Positions 56,131-64,000 of a stretch of DNA of 64,000 nucleotides are shown here, in pieces. The position numbers and the translations under genes are program-made. The notes under the pieces were generated by a model. The model was not told where the DNA came from. It was given only the letters and a program-made list of their open reading frames with translations, and did not search any database. The first letter of the stretch is position 1. Each line of letters starts with the position of its first letter. Location of the stretch: assembly GCF_900113835.1 (NCBI RefSeq), contig NZ_FOQV01000005.1:102796-166795 (forward strand), in the 5' to 3' direction. This stretch comes from Allobosea sp. OK403. Lineage in GTDB: Bacteria; Pseudomonadota; Alphaproteobacteria; Rhizobiales; Beijerinckiaceae.

Positions 56131-57036
56131 ATGACGAACCTGACACTGAAGCAGCTGCGCTATTTCGAGGCGCTGACGCGTCACGGTCATTTCGGGCGCG
56201 CGGCAGAGAGCTGCGCCATCTCCCAGCCGGCTCTGTCCATGCAGATCAAGGCCTTCGAGGAAGAGCTCGGCGCCGAGCTCTTCGAGAGAGACAGGCGCCA
56301 GCTTCGGTTGACGAGCTTCGGCGAGGAGATCGCCCTGCGCAGCAAGGACATTCTGCGTTCGCTCGAGGAGCTGGAAGACTATGCGCGCAGCTCCCGCGGC
56401 GGGCTGGTCGAGAGGCTGCGCATCGGCGTGATACCGACGGTCGCGCCCTATCTGCTGCCGAGCCTCATCGGCGAGCTGAACCGTCTCTATGACGGCCTTG
56501 ACCTGCATGTCAGGGAGACGCTGACGCCGAAGCTCGTTCAGGAACTGAATGAAGGTCGGCTCGACATGGCGATCGTCGCCTTGCCGGTATCGGAGCCTTC
56601 ATTGACTGAAACCACCCTCTTCACGGAAAGCTTCGTCCTCGTCCGGCCGCGCGAGGACGAGGGCAAACCCGCTCCCAACCCCGAAGCGCTTCGCGAAATG
56701 CGTTTGCTGCTGCTGGAAGAAGGGCACTGCTTTCGCGAGCAGGCCCTCTCATTCTGCAACAAGAACCCGCGTGCGGTGCAGTCGCGCGATCTGCTGGATG
56801 CAAGCTCGCTGTCGACACTGGTGCAGATGGTCGATGCGGGTCTGGGGATCACCTTGCTTCCGGAAATGGCCGTGGCGGTCGAGACGCGCTCGGCTTCGGT
56901 ATCCGTCACACGCTTCAAGCCACCTCAGCCATCACGCACGATCGGCATGGTCTGGCGCAAGACGAGCCCGCTATCCAAGCAGTTTTCGCAGATTTCCGAA
57001 GCTGTGCGCCTGTCGGCCGGGGCCGCTCAGTCATAG
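56131..57036 (+). CDS. oxyR: Hydrogen peroxide-sensing LysR regulator OxyR
   Basis: A 301-residue LysR protein. The N-terminal HTH is HFGRAAESCAISQPALSMQI. The redox pair is Cys200 and Cys209 (EEGHCFREQALSFCN), the same 8-residue spacing as Cys199/Cys208 of E. coli OxyR. VDAGLGITLLPEMAV is also conserved. It is divergent from katG with a 194-bp shared region. Oxidised OxyR activates katG. Confidence 0.95.
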   Translation: MTNLTLKQLRYFEALTRHGHFGRAAESCAISQPALSMQIKAFEEELGAELFERDRRQLRLTSFGEEIALRSKDILRSLEELEDYARSSRGGLVERLRIGVIPTVAPYLLPSLIGELNRLYDGLDLHVRETLTPKLVQELNEGRLDMAIVALPVSEPSLTETTLFTESFVLVRPREDEGKPAPNPEALREMRLLLLEEGHCFREQALSFCNKNPRAVQSRDLLDASSLSTLVQMVDAGLGITLLPEMAVAVETRSASVSVTRFKPPQPSRTIGMVWRKTSPLSKQFSQISEAVRLSAGAAQS

Positions 57037-57091
57037 AGCCCGCAAACGCGGCATGCGAACACACAACGCGCCGTCATCCTAGCAAGCCGCG

Positions 57092-57157
57092 TTAGCGCGT
57101 TTTCGAGCGGAGTAGACACCGGTTCACGTGAAGAAAACGCGTTAAAACAAAAAGCTA
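57092..57157. repeat. Dispersed repeat family C, copy at a gene end
   Basis: TTAGCGCGTTTTCGAGCGGA, then GACACCGGTTCACGTGAAGA and AAACGCGTTAAAACAAAAAG, ending in CTAG. It matches 53673-53727 in the opposite orientation. The terminal CTA (57155-57157) is the stop codon of the protease gene. An rRNA/tRNA-like fold was not seen. Confidence 0.75.
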
Positions 57158-58597
57158 GTTCTCGACGACGGCCGCACTGCGCGCGGCAGGCGCGTTCTCC
57201 GGCGTCCCGACGATCGGGAATTGCTGGCTGATCGCCGCTCCAACATGGATCTGTGGCTGCGACGGCGTCAGCCCGTCCCGCTTCTCCCATTCCGATACCA
57301 GCGCCTTCGCTTGTTCAAAGGCGGCGGACAGCGTCGGAGCCGTTCTCAGGGCCTGGTTGAAGAAGGCATCCCCGAAATAGGTCCAGTCGCGCTCATTCGA
57401 GCAGCCGAAGGAGTTTGTGGTCGCGGAGGAGGCCGTTATCACCACGGAATTCTCGTCTGCCAGTTCAGGCACGAAGACGCCGGAATAGCAGGCCGAGACG
57501 ATGATGATCCGGTTCTTGATTCCGGCGATGTCGAGCATCGTCTGAAGCGTGAAGGGCGTAAGGGTGCGATCCACGACGGAGCCGAAATTCAGCGCGAAGC
57601 CGGCTTTGCTGCCATGCGATGTGAGCGCCAGAATCAGGATGTCGCGATCCTTGTCCATTCGCTGGCCGATGGCACGCAGTGCGACGGACATGTTCGAAAT
57701 CGATGCCACCGGATCCAGTCGGGGAAAGGCCTTTCTGGGATTCACCAGGAGGATCGATCGATCCCGCGTGTTGAATCGCTGGTTGAGAACATCGAGCGAA
57801 GCCTTGATCTCGGTCTCGAACACAGTCTCGGTGTTGGAGCCGGCTATGCCGAGAACAAAGATGTTGTGCTCGGCGTCCCGTCTCGCGGCAAGACCACCGA
57901 TCTTGCTCTCCATCAGGGCTGGCTGTGCCATCTCGATGGACGCTGCGGATTCCTCCCGCGCGGTCCAGTTGGCAGGCGGCTCGTTGCTCGCCGTTGCCGC
58001 GGAAATCAGCTCCCAGATATTCGCCGTTGTGCTGTTGAAATCCTTCCCGGCGAAAGTCGGCCAGGACGGAAGCAGCACAAGCACCATCAGGGTGCCGACC
58101 AGGACGCCGACGGAACGAAGGACTGGCCGCCGTGCCGTGCCGGGGTCCAGGCTGCGCAGGACGGTTGCGACCGCTCCGATCATCCATACGACGATCAAAA
58201 TCATCACCGCGATCCAGAAAATCAGCGGCAACCATGATTCTGTGTCCGAGCCGTCCGGAAAAACCTGCGCCGCCGCCAGCACCAGCCCGGAGAGCGCGAG
58301 GCCGGACAGGATCGAGAGACCCAGCACGATGGCGACGGCCGCCGATCGTTGGCCAAACGGAGCAAACAGGCTGACAAGGGCGATGGTGACGACGGATCCA
58401 AGCAATGCCGAGTTCACGCCGTAGAGCTGAAACGAACTGCCCTCGCCGCCTAAGACACGCTCGAGCAGGACGCTGGCCCCGCTGGCCAGTAAGGCGAGAG
58501 CGATAACCGACGCAGGATGCGGCTCTCGCAATGCCGGCGGAAACCGACGCCACATAGCGGCGCGAATGACAGATGACAGGATCGGGAAGGACGGCAT
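57155..58597 (-). CDS. Membrane-anchored C13-family (legumain/GPI8-like) cysteine protease
   Basis: About 480 residues. Five N-terminal hydrophobic helices (about residues 28-180) are followed by a clan CD caspase/legumain-type domain. The catalytic dyad is visible: His328 in LALTSHGSKAG and Cys370 in IIIVSACYSGVFVP. FVLGIAGSNTETVFETE and NQRFNTRDRSILLVNP are β1/β2 segments of PF01650-like bacterial proteins. The catalytic domain probably faces one side of the inner membrane, and the substrate is unknown. ATG 58597 has GGAG upstream. The gene end coincides with a family C repeat. Confidence 0.82.
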   Translation of the reverse strand: MPSFPILSSVIRAAMWRRFPPALREPHPASVIALALLASGASVLLERVLGGEGSSFQLYGVNSALLGSVVTIALVSLFAPFGQRSAAVAIVLGLSILSGLALSGLVLAAAQVFPDGSDTESWLPLIFWIAVMILIVVWMIGAVATVLRSLDPGTARRPVLRSVGVLVGTLMVLVLLPSWPTFAGKDFNSTTANIWELISAATASNEPPANWTAREESAASIEMAQPALMESKIGGLAARRDAEHNIFVLGIAGSNTETVFETEIKASLDVLNQRFNTRDRSILLVNPRKAFPRLDPVASISNMSVALRAIGQRMDKDRDILILALTSHGSKAGFALNFGSVVDRTLTPFTLQTMLDIAGIKNRIIIVSACYSGVFVPELADENSVVITASSATTNSFGCSNERDWTYFGDAFFNQALRTAPTLSAAFEQAKALVSEWEKRDGLTPSQPQIHVGAAISQQFPIVGTPENAPAARSAAVVEN

Positions 58598-58690
58598 CGG
58601 GCAGCTCCGCTGGACGAGCCAAGAATACGCCGCACCACTTAAGGTTGCCGAGCCAAGTTCGATCAAATTGCCAGAACACGATCGCTCTCA

Positions 58691-58717
58691 AAGAAAAAGC
58701 CGGCCCAAAGGCCGGCT
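58691..58717 (-). terminator. Rho-independent terminator of gcrA
   Basis: On the minus strand AGCCGGCC-TTTG-GGCCGGCT is a perfect 8-bp stem followed by TTTTCTTT. It lies 29 bp beyond the gcrA stop. Confidence 0.88.
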
Positions 58718-58745
58718 CCTTTCAAATCCCCGAAGACATCAGGCC

Positions 58746-59300
58746 TCAGCCCCGTCCGGCCATCTTGCTGCGGTCGCGCCTGCGGTCCGCCGCCGGCTGG
58801 TAGGCGATGCGCGAGTGGTAGGTGCAATAAGGCATGCCGGTCTGCGAACGGCCGCCGCAGAAGCGGAATTCCGGTGTCGTCGGATCACCCATCGGCCAGC
58901 GGCACATATATTCGCGCAGGTCCATGATGGTGACGCGTTCGGAGAACGGCACCACCACATCCTCGGAGAGGACGGTCTCCTGCTCGGCTTCAGCGTCCGC
59001 CTCGGCGGCGTATTGCGGAGCCAGCGCGGTGTTGCCGCGCGTCATGCCGGCATGACCGCCAGCCATCGGATGGCTCGGCGAGCGGGTTGGCGCCTTGCGC
59101 GGCGTACTGGCGCGCGGCGTGCTTGCCGCGGCGGGGTTCTTGGCCCGGCCGGACAGGCCGAGACGGTGGACCTTTCCGATCACGGCATTGCGCGTGACGC
59201 TGCCGAGCTCACCCGCGATCTGGCTGGCGCTCAGGCCGTCGCTCCAGAGCTTCTTGAGAAGCTCGACGCGTTCTTCCGTCCATGCTCCGGCTTCGTTCAT
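58746..59300 (-). CDS. gcrA: Cell-cycle regulator GcrA
   Basis: A 184-residue alphaproteobacterial sigma-70 cofactor. The N-terminal HTH (AWTEERVELLKKLWSDGLSA, then GSVTRNAVIGKVHRLGLSGR) binds DNA at GANTC sites methylated by CcrM. A Pro/Ala linker leads to the C-terminal RNA-polymerase-binding part (RWPMGDPTTPEFRFCGG, YCTYHSRIAYQP). ATG 59300 has AGGTGAA upstream. GTG 59309 would add three residues. It ends in a strong terminator. Its promoter region holds a dense GANTC cluster. Confidence 0.95.
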   Translation of the reverse strand: MNEAGAWTEERVELLKKLWSDGLSASQIAGELGSVTRNAVIGKVHRLGLSGRAKNPAAASTPRASTPRKAPTRSPSHPMAGGHAGMTRGNTALAPQYAAEADAEAEQETVLSEDVVVPFSERVTIMDLREYMCRWPMGDPTTPEFRFCGGRSQTGMPYCTYHSRIAYQPAADRRRDRSKMAGRG

Positions 59301-59361
59301 CGGCTTCACCTATCGTCTCCGCCCAGCCCCTTGCGGGCCCGGACTAGGGTGGCTCATGACG

Positions 59362-59586
59362 GAATCCATGACCGGCAGCGTCCGTTGCTCAACGGAAGCT
59401 GTTACACCCGGAACTGACGGTACAGGGGACGCCGCACGAGATGTCGTATCTGACTGACGAGATCATACAAGATGGCGGGACTCGGCGACAAGAGTCAGCG
59501 AATCGGAAAACGGCTTTTCCCCAGGCCATTCGTGAATGTCTCGTCAAGTGAATCCATTCGGCAACGCTGACGTTGCGGCATGAATC
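59362..59586. promoter_or_regulatory. Cluster of six CcrM sites (GANTC) between gcrA and argD
   Basis: GANTC occurs at 59362-59366, 59479-59483, 59492-59496, 59500-59504, 59550-59554 and 59582-59586. Six in 225 bp is several times the roughly one per 280 bp expected at this base composition. The cluster lies in the 550-bp divergent gap between gcrA and argD, where I see no gene. Confidence 0.65.
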
Positions 59587-59850
59587 CATTTGCGGCGCAA
59601 TTGACAGCGCCCGACCGCTTTTGCATAGTCGGCCTTGTCGAGCCGCCCCTTTGGGCGGCGCTTATGTTTTTGACGGATCAGGGTCCTCCTGCGATGCGGA
59701 TGACGGCGCGACGAGAGATCAAGAACTGGCTGCGACGATAACGTCGCCGTCGGGTCGCATGATGCTGGCAAGATGCCGGCTCGCGCCCAGATTGTCGTTC
59801 AAGCTCAGCGCCCTTCCGTTCTCATACGCCCCGTCGCGAGGACCGTCTCC

Positions 59851-61074
59851 ATGTCATCCGCCGTTCCTGTTTCCACTGCCCCGTCCGTATTGTTGCCGAC
59901 CTATGCCCGCGCCCCCGTCGCCTTCGAGCGTGGCGAAGGCGCCTGGGCGATCACCCGTGACGGCACGCGCTATCTCGATTTCGGCGCCGGCATCGCCGTC
60001 AATTCGCTCGGCCACGCCCATCCGCATCTGGTCAAGGCCCTGACCGAGCAGGCGGGCAAGATCTGGCACACCTCCAACCTCTACACGATGCCCGATGGCG
60101 AGAAACTGGCGCGCCGGCTCTGCGAGGCGACCTTCGCGGAGCGCGTCTTCTTCACCAATTCAGGCGCCGAGGCGAATGAGTGCGCCATCAAGATGGCGCG
60201 GAAGTACCATGCCGCGAAGGGCCACCCCGAGCGCTATCGCATCATCACCTTCGAGGGCGCCTTCCATGGCCGGACGCTGGCGACCATCGCCGCCGGCGGC
60301 CAGCAGAAATACATCGACGGTTTCGGCCCCAAGGTCGACGGCTTCGACCAGGTGCCGTTCGACGACGAAAAGGCGCTGAAGGCCGCGATCGGCCCGGAGA
60401 CCGCAGCCTTGATGATCGAGCCGATCCAGGGCGAAGGCGGCCTGCGTTCAGTGCCGCCGCGCATGTTGCGGCAGTTGCGCGAGCTCTGCGACGAGCACGG
60501 GCTGATGCTGATCTTCGACGAGATCCAGACTGGCGTCGGCCGCACCGGCAAGTTCTTCTCCTATGAGCATGCCGCTGTGGCGCCCGACATCATGTCGATC
60601 GCCAAGGGCATCGGCGGCGGTTTCCCGATGGGCGCGTGCCTGGCGACCGAAGAGGCGGCCTCGGGCATGACGCTCGGCACGCATGGCACCACTTTTGGCG
60701 GCAACCCGCTCGCCATGGCGGTCGGCAACGCCGTGCTCGATGTCATTCTCGGCGATGGCTTCATCGAAAAGGTCGCGCAGACCAGCCTGCGGCTGCGCCA
60801 GTCGCTGGCCCAGCTCAAGGACCAGCATCCCGACGTGATCGAGGAGATTCGGGGCGAGGGGCTGATGCTCGGGCTGAAGCTCATTACACCGAACACCGAT
60901 TTCGTCGCGGAAGCGCGGGCCGCCGGCCTGCTTGTCGTCGCCGCCGGCGACAATGTCGTGCGCCTGCTGCCGCCCTTGATCATCAGCGAGGCCGAGGTCT
61001 CCGAGGCGGTCTCGCGGCTCGACCAGGCTGCGCGCGGCGTCGAGGCCACGCTGAAGCGCCCCGCCGCCGAATAA
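59851..61074 (+). CDS. argD: Acetylornithine aminotransferase
   Basis: About 407 residues of class III PLP aminotransferase. [20 protein letters not shown] is the start region, [20 protein letters not shown] binds PLP phosphate, [16 protein letters not shown] precedes the PLP Lys in [14 protein letters not shown]. It converts N-acetylglutamate semialdehyde to N-acetylornithine. ATG 59851 has GAGGA upstream and fits the family start. Longer upstream frames are not conserved. First gene of argD-argF-hslO. Confidence 0.94.
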   Translation: MSSAVPVSTAPSVLLPTYARAPVAFERGEGAWAITRDGTRYLDFGAGIAVNSLGHAHPHLVKALTEQAGKIWHTSNLYTMPDGEKLARRLCEATFAERVFFTNSGAEANECAIKMARKYHAAKGHPERYRIITFEGAFHGRTLATIAAGGQQKYIDGFGPKVDGFDQVPFDDEKALKAAIGPETAALMIEPIQGEGGLRSVPPRMLRQLRELCDEHGLMLIFDEIQTGVGRTGKFFSYEHAAVAPDIMSIAKGIGGGFPMGACLATEEAASGMTLGTHGTTFGGNPLAMAVGNAVLDVILGDGFIEKVAQTSLRLRQSLAQLKDQHPDVIEEIRGEGLMLGLKLITPNTDFVAEARAAGLLVVAAGDNVVRLLPPLIISEAEVSEAVSRLDQAARGVEATLKRPAAE

Positions 61075-61087
61075 GCCCCGCTCTTTC

Positions 61088-61138
61088 CATGACCCAAGAC
61101 CTGCCATGACCCAAGACCTGCCATGACCCACGACGTGA
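61088..61138 (+). repeat. Three 17-bp tandem repeats with two mini-ORFs in the argF leader
   Basis: CCATGACCCAAGACCTG occurs at 61088-61104 and 61105-61121, with a slightly altered third copy at 61122-61138. Each of the first two copies opens ATG ACC CAA GAC CTG CCA TGA, a six-codon ORF (MTQDLP) whose TGA overlaps the next ATG. The third ATG (61123) is in frame with argF. Confidence 0.8.
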
Positions 61139-61149
61139 AGGAAGCGCCC

Positions 61150-62070
61150 GTGACGCGCCATTTCCTCGACATCTCCGATTTCTCGACCAAGGAATTGCGC
61201 GCCATCCTGCGCGCCGGCGAAGAGATCAAGGCGCGCCGGCGCACCCCCGATGCAGCCGGAGATCGTTTGCTTGAAGGCAAGGTCATTGCCATGATCTTCG
61301 AGCAGCCCTCCCTACGCACCCGCGTCTCCTTCGATGTCGGCATCCGCGAACTCGGCGGCTCGCCGATGATGGTGACCGGCCAGGAGATCGAGCTCGGCGA
61401 GCGCGAGACTATCGCTGATACGGCCCGCGTGCTCTCGCGCTATGTCGACGCGATCATGATCCGCATGCTCGACCATGATTCCGTGGTCGAGATGTCGAAA
61501 TACGCCACCGTGCCGGTGATCAACGGGCTGACCAAGCGCCAGCATCCCTGCCAGGTCATGGCCGACGTCATGACCTTCGAGGAGCGCAAGGGCCCGATCA
61601 AGGGCAAGCGCATCGCCTGGACCGGCGACACCAACAATGTCCTGACCTCCTGGGTCCATGCCGCCGGCCGGCTCGATTTCGAGTTGGCCATCGCCACGCC
61701 CGAGGAATTGGCGCCGCCACCGGCACTGCTCGACTGGGCACGCGACCAGGGCGCCAGGGTGAAGCTGACGACGCGGCCGGAAGCGGCGGTCGAGGGCGCC
61801 GATTGCGTCATCACCGATTGCTGGGTCTCGATGGGCGACGAGGAAGGCACGCGCCACAATCTGCTGCGGCCCTACCAGGTCGATGACCGCCTGCTCGACC
61901 GCGCCGAGAAGGATGCGATCTTCATGCATTGCCTGCCGGCGAGCCGCGGCGAGGAGGTCACCGATTCCGTGATGGACGGGCCGCAATCGGCCGTGTTCGA
62001 CGAGGCCGAGAACCGGCTGCACGCGCAGAAGGGCATCCTGGCCTGGTGCTTCGGCGGAGTCTCCGCCTGA
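61150..62070 (+). CDS. argF: Ornithine carbamoyltransferase
   Basis: About 306 residues that make citrulline from ornithine and carbamoyl phosphate. [15 protein letters not shown] is the carbamoyl-phosphate loop (S-x-R-T-R), [16 protein letters not shown] the HPxQ motif and [13 protein letters not shown] the ornithine-binding Cys loop. I prefer GTG 61150, which has AAGGAAG upstream and gives the canonical start [14 protein letters not shown] 61123 would add nine residues encoded by the tandem repeat. hslO starts on its stop codon. Confidence 0.94.
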   Translation: MTRHFLDISDFSTKELRAILRAGEEIKARRRTPDAAGDRLLEGKVIAMIFEQPSLRTRVSFDVGIRELGGSPMMVTGQEIELGERETIADTARVLSRYVDAIMIRMLDHDSVVEMSKYATVPVINGLTKRQHPCQVMADVMTFEERKGPIKGKRIAWTGDTNNVLTSWVHAAGRLDFELAIATPEELAPPPALLDWARDQGARVKLTTRPEAAVEGADCVITDCWVSMGDEEGTRHNLLRPYQVDDRLLDRAEKDAIFMHCLPASRGEEVTDSVMDGPQSAVFDEAENRLHAQKGILAWCFGGVSA

Positions 62071-63080
62071 TGGCGGCCGATGATCTGGGGGCCGGCGTCG
62101 CCGTGCTCGACGACCGGGTGGTGCCGTTCACCGTGCCCGATCTCGATGTGCGCGGCCGCGTTGTGCGGCTTGGCCCCTCGATCGACACCATTCTCGGCCG
62201 GCACGACTATCCCGAGCCGGTCTCGCGCGTGCTCGGCGAGGCGGCGGCGCTGACCGTGCTGCTTGGGACGGCATTGAAATTCGAGGGCCGCTTCCAGCTC
62301 CAGACCAAGAGCGACGGGCCGATCTCGATGATGGTCGTCGATTTCAACGCGCCCGACACCTATCGCGCCGTCGCGCATATCGACGAGGCCAAGCTGGAGC
62401 AGGCCGTGGCCTCGGGCAATCTGAGCACCGGCGACCTGCTCGGCGAAGGCCATCTCGCCATGACGGTCGACCAGGGCTCGCAGACCACGCGCTATCAGGG
62501 CGTTGTCGCTCTGAACCGGCAGAGTCTGGAAGAGGCGGCGCATCAGTATTTCCGCCAGTCGGAGCAGATTCCCAGCCGCATCCGGCTCGGCGTCGGCAGC
62601 GTCGTCACCGGCGCGGGCCGGGAATGGCGCGCCGGCGGATTGCTCGTGCAGTTCATGCCGCATTCGCCCGATCGGCTGCGCGCGGCGGATTTGCATCCCG
62701 GCGATGCGCCTGAAGGCCATGACATCCTGACCAACACCGATCCGGACGGCATCAGCGACGATTCCTGGGCCGAGGCGCGCTCATTGGTCGAGACGGTCGA
62801 GGACCATGAATTGCTCGACCCGATGCTGGAGAGCGAGCGCCTGCTCTACCGGCTGTTCCATGAGCGTGGTGCGCGCGTCTTCGAGCCGGTCGCAGTGCAG
62901 GAGGCCTGCCGCTGCTCACGCGAGCGCGTGCTCGGCATGCTGCGCGGCTTTTCAGCCGAGGACCGCAAGGCGATGGTCGCCGATGACGGCACGCTCGGCG
63001 TGACCTGCGAATTCTGCTCGCGGCGCTATACTTTTGAGGCATCGGAGGTCGAGGCGGGGCTGCTGCCGGTGGCGGAGTAA
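62070..63080 (+). CDS. hslO: Redox-regulated chaperone Hsp33
   Basis: A 336-residue holdase switched on by oxidative unfolding. The N-terminal domain has LGEAAALTVLLGTALKFEGR and LGEGHLAMTVDQG. The C-terminal zinc switch keeps all four Cys: CRC in QEACRCSRERV and CxxC in VTCEFCSRRY. The ATG shares one base with the argF TGA, so it is translationally coupled to argF. Confidence 0.95.
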   Translation: MAADDLGAGVAVLDDRVVPFTVPDLDVRGRVVRLGPSIDTILGRHDYPEPVSRVLGEAAALTVLLGTALKFEGRFQLQTKSDGPISMMVVDFNAPDTYRAVAHIDEAKLEQAVASGNLSTGDLLGEGHLAMTVDQGSQTTRYQGVVALNRQSLEEAAHQYFRQSEQIPSRIRLGVGSVVTGAGREWRAGGLLVQFMPHSPDRLRAADLHPGDAPEGHDILTNTDPDGISDDSWAEARSLVETVEDHELLDPMLESERLLYRLFHERGARVFEPVAVQEACRCSRERVLGMLRGFSAEDRKAMVADDGTLGVTCEFCSRRYTFEASEVEAGLLPVAE

Positions 63081-63104
63081 GGCGCTGGAACCGCGGGGAA
63101 CCCC

Positions 63105-63262
63105 TCTCCTGTAAGGAGAGGGGTAGGGGTGAGGTGTAGGCCCTCGGACCAGTTGCGTGGAAACCTCACAGCGAAGCAGCGGTGAGGGCACTGCTACAGC
63201 GTCAAACGGCCTACCCCTCACCCTGCCCTCTCCCTCCGGGAGAGGGTTCCCCGCGCCCCTTC
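63105..63262. repeat. Dispersed repeat family A, copy 3
   Basis: CCCTCTCCTGTAAGGAGAGG opens the element and CTCTCCCTCCGGGAGAGGG closes it. The centre (CCTCACAGCGAAGCAGCGGT) matches 8470-8665 closely. It fills the gap between convergent hslO and argE. Confidence 0.8.
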
Positions 63263-63280
63263 ATTCAGCGCTACGCTCGA

Positions 63281-64000
63281 TTACCCCCGGCATTCCGCCA
63301 GCAGCCTGCGCATGAAAGCCTCGCCGGCGGCGAACTGCTCCAGCGTGATGAACTCGTCGGGCTGATGGGCCTGGTCGATCGAGCCTGGGCCGCAGACGAT
63401 GGTAGCTAAGCCGGCGCGCTGGAAATGGCCTGCCTCGGTGGCATAGGCGACCGCGATGGTGCTGTTGCGGCCGGCGAGCCGCATCACCAGCGTCTCGGCT
63501 TCCGATCCCGGATCAGGCGCGAGGCCTGGCACATCCGAGCTCATCACCGTCTCGATCGTCGCCGAGGGCGCGGTCTTGCGCATCCGGCCGAGAACCTCGT
63601 CCGAGAGGGTCTTGAAGCGCGCCGGCACATCCTCCGGATCCGAGCCTGGCAAGGTGCGCACCTCCCAGGACAGGTCGCAGCGATCGGCCAGGATGTTGCG
63701 GGCGATGCCGCCATGGAATTTTCCGACATGGACGGTGTCGTAGGGAGGGTCGAAGCGGCCGCTCGGGTCGAGCCTGCCTTCCCGCTCATCGGCCATCGCC
63801 ACCAGCCCGGCCGCCAGTCGTGTACCGGCATGGACGGCGCTGGCGCCCAGATGCGGTTTCGACGAATGCGCCGCAACACCGGTGACCGTGGTGAAGAAGG
63901 TGCGGATGCCCTTATGCGCGTCGGCAAGGTCGAGCGAGGTCGGCTCGCCGACGATGACGGCGCGCGGGCGCGGCAAGTCCTTACCCATCCGCGCGATGCC
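63281..64000 (-). CDS. argE: Acetylornithine deacetylase (M20 family), N-terminus outside window
   Basis: The C-terminal ~240 residues of an ArgE/DapE-type metallohydrolase. AVIVGEPTSLDLADAHKGIR precedes the dimerisation domain (VTGVAAHSSKPHLGASAVHA), NILADRCDLSWEVRTLPG is the family strand, and CGPGSIDQAHQPDEFITLEQ holds the late metal ligand His. It would release ornithine from N-acetylornithine. The frame is open to the window end. Opposite strand to argD-argF, so separately transcribed. Confidence 0.88.
   Translation of the reverse strand, partial: GIARMGKDLPRPRAVIVGEPTSLDLADAHKGIRTFFTTVTGVAAHSSKPHLGASAVHAGTRLAAGLVAMADEREGRLDPSGRFDPPYDTVHVGKFHGGIARNILADRCDLSWEVRTLPGSDPEDVPARFKTLSDEVLGRMRKTAPSATIETVMSSDVPGLAPDPGSEAETLVMRLAGRNSTIAVAYATEAGHFQRAGLATIVCGPGSIDQAHQPDEFITLEQFAAGEAFMRRLLAECRG

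Noticed and set aside
57465..58691. A 408-codon minus-strand frame overlapping the C13 protease
   Set aside because: It is a +1 shadow of the protease frame. The protease frame carries the His-Cys motifs and hydrophobic helices.

Overview
The window is a high-GC bacterial chromosome segment that fits an alphaproteobacterium of the order Hyphomicrobiales (Rhizobiales), and Bosea-like species are my best guess. The support is gene content and order: rpmH-rnpA-yidC followed by engB and argB, dnaX-ybaB-recR, hemA of the C4 (ALA synthase) type, gcrA with a cluster of CcrM GANTC sites, aapJQM, a divergent katG/oxyR pair, and extragenic palindromic repeats of the kinds common in this order. The genus is inference. 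I saw no tRNA, rRNA, CRISPR array, prophage or intact insertion sequence.

Layout. 1-6.9 kb: a sugar-acid catabolic cluster. A divergent pair of transcription units carries an enolase paralogue (cut by the window start), an APH-fold kinase and a mannonate dehydratase on the minus strand, and a FadR-type regulator, a second UxuA-like protein and an MFS symporter on the plus strand. 6.9-8.7 kb: decayed DNA with iolE/iolB remnants, three different transposase fragments and a dispersed repeat. 8.7-12.5 kb: coaBC-dut-rrf2-cysK-GNAT. 12.5-17.3 kb: minus-strand VOC dioxygenase, FAD oxidoreductase, YihY membrane protein and a metallophosphoesterase. 17.5-21.4 kb: a porin-like protein, recR-ybaB-dnaX and the SRP RNA. 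21.4-31.8 kb: housekeeping genes (rpmH, rnpA, yidC, engB, argB, metZ) with a few accessory genes between them. 31.9-35.2 kb: hemA, an M20 amidohydrolase and an SDR. 35.9-43.9 kb: WecG-type glycosyltransferase, AbrB-family and EamA transporters, an acetamidase, guaC, rsgA and a MerR-SDR pair, followed by a duplicated 3' end of guaC. 44.4-49.6 kb: an accessory envelope cluster (DUF1254 protein, class A acid phosphatase, two outer-membrane proteins, AraC regulator). 49.9-53.3 kb: aapJQM without its ATPase gene. 53.8-58.6 kb: katG/oxyR and a membrane-anchored C13-type cysteine protease. 58.7-64 kb: gcrA, argD-argF-hslO, and argE running off the window end.

How it works together. Arginine synthesis is spread over argB, argD, argF and argE. 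The sulfur genes cysK and metZ lie apart, each beside its own regulator gene or operator-like palindrome. The likeliest new biology is the enolase-paralogue/kinase/UxuA cluster. Next are the AraC-linked outer-membrane/phosphatase cluster, where two upstream regions share a spaced motif, and the repeat families that have altered gene ends.
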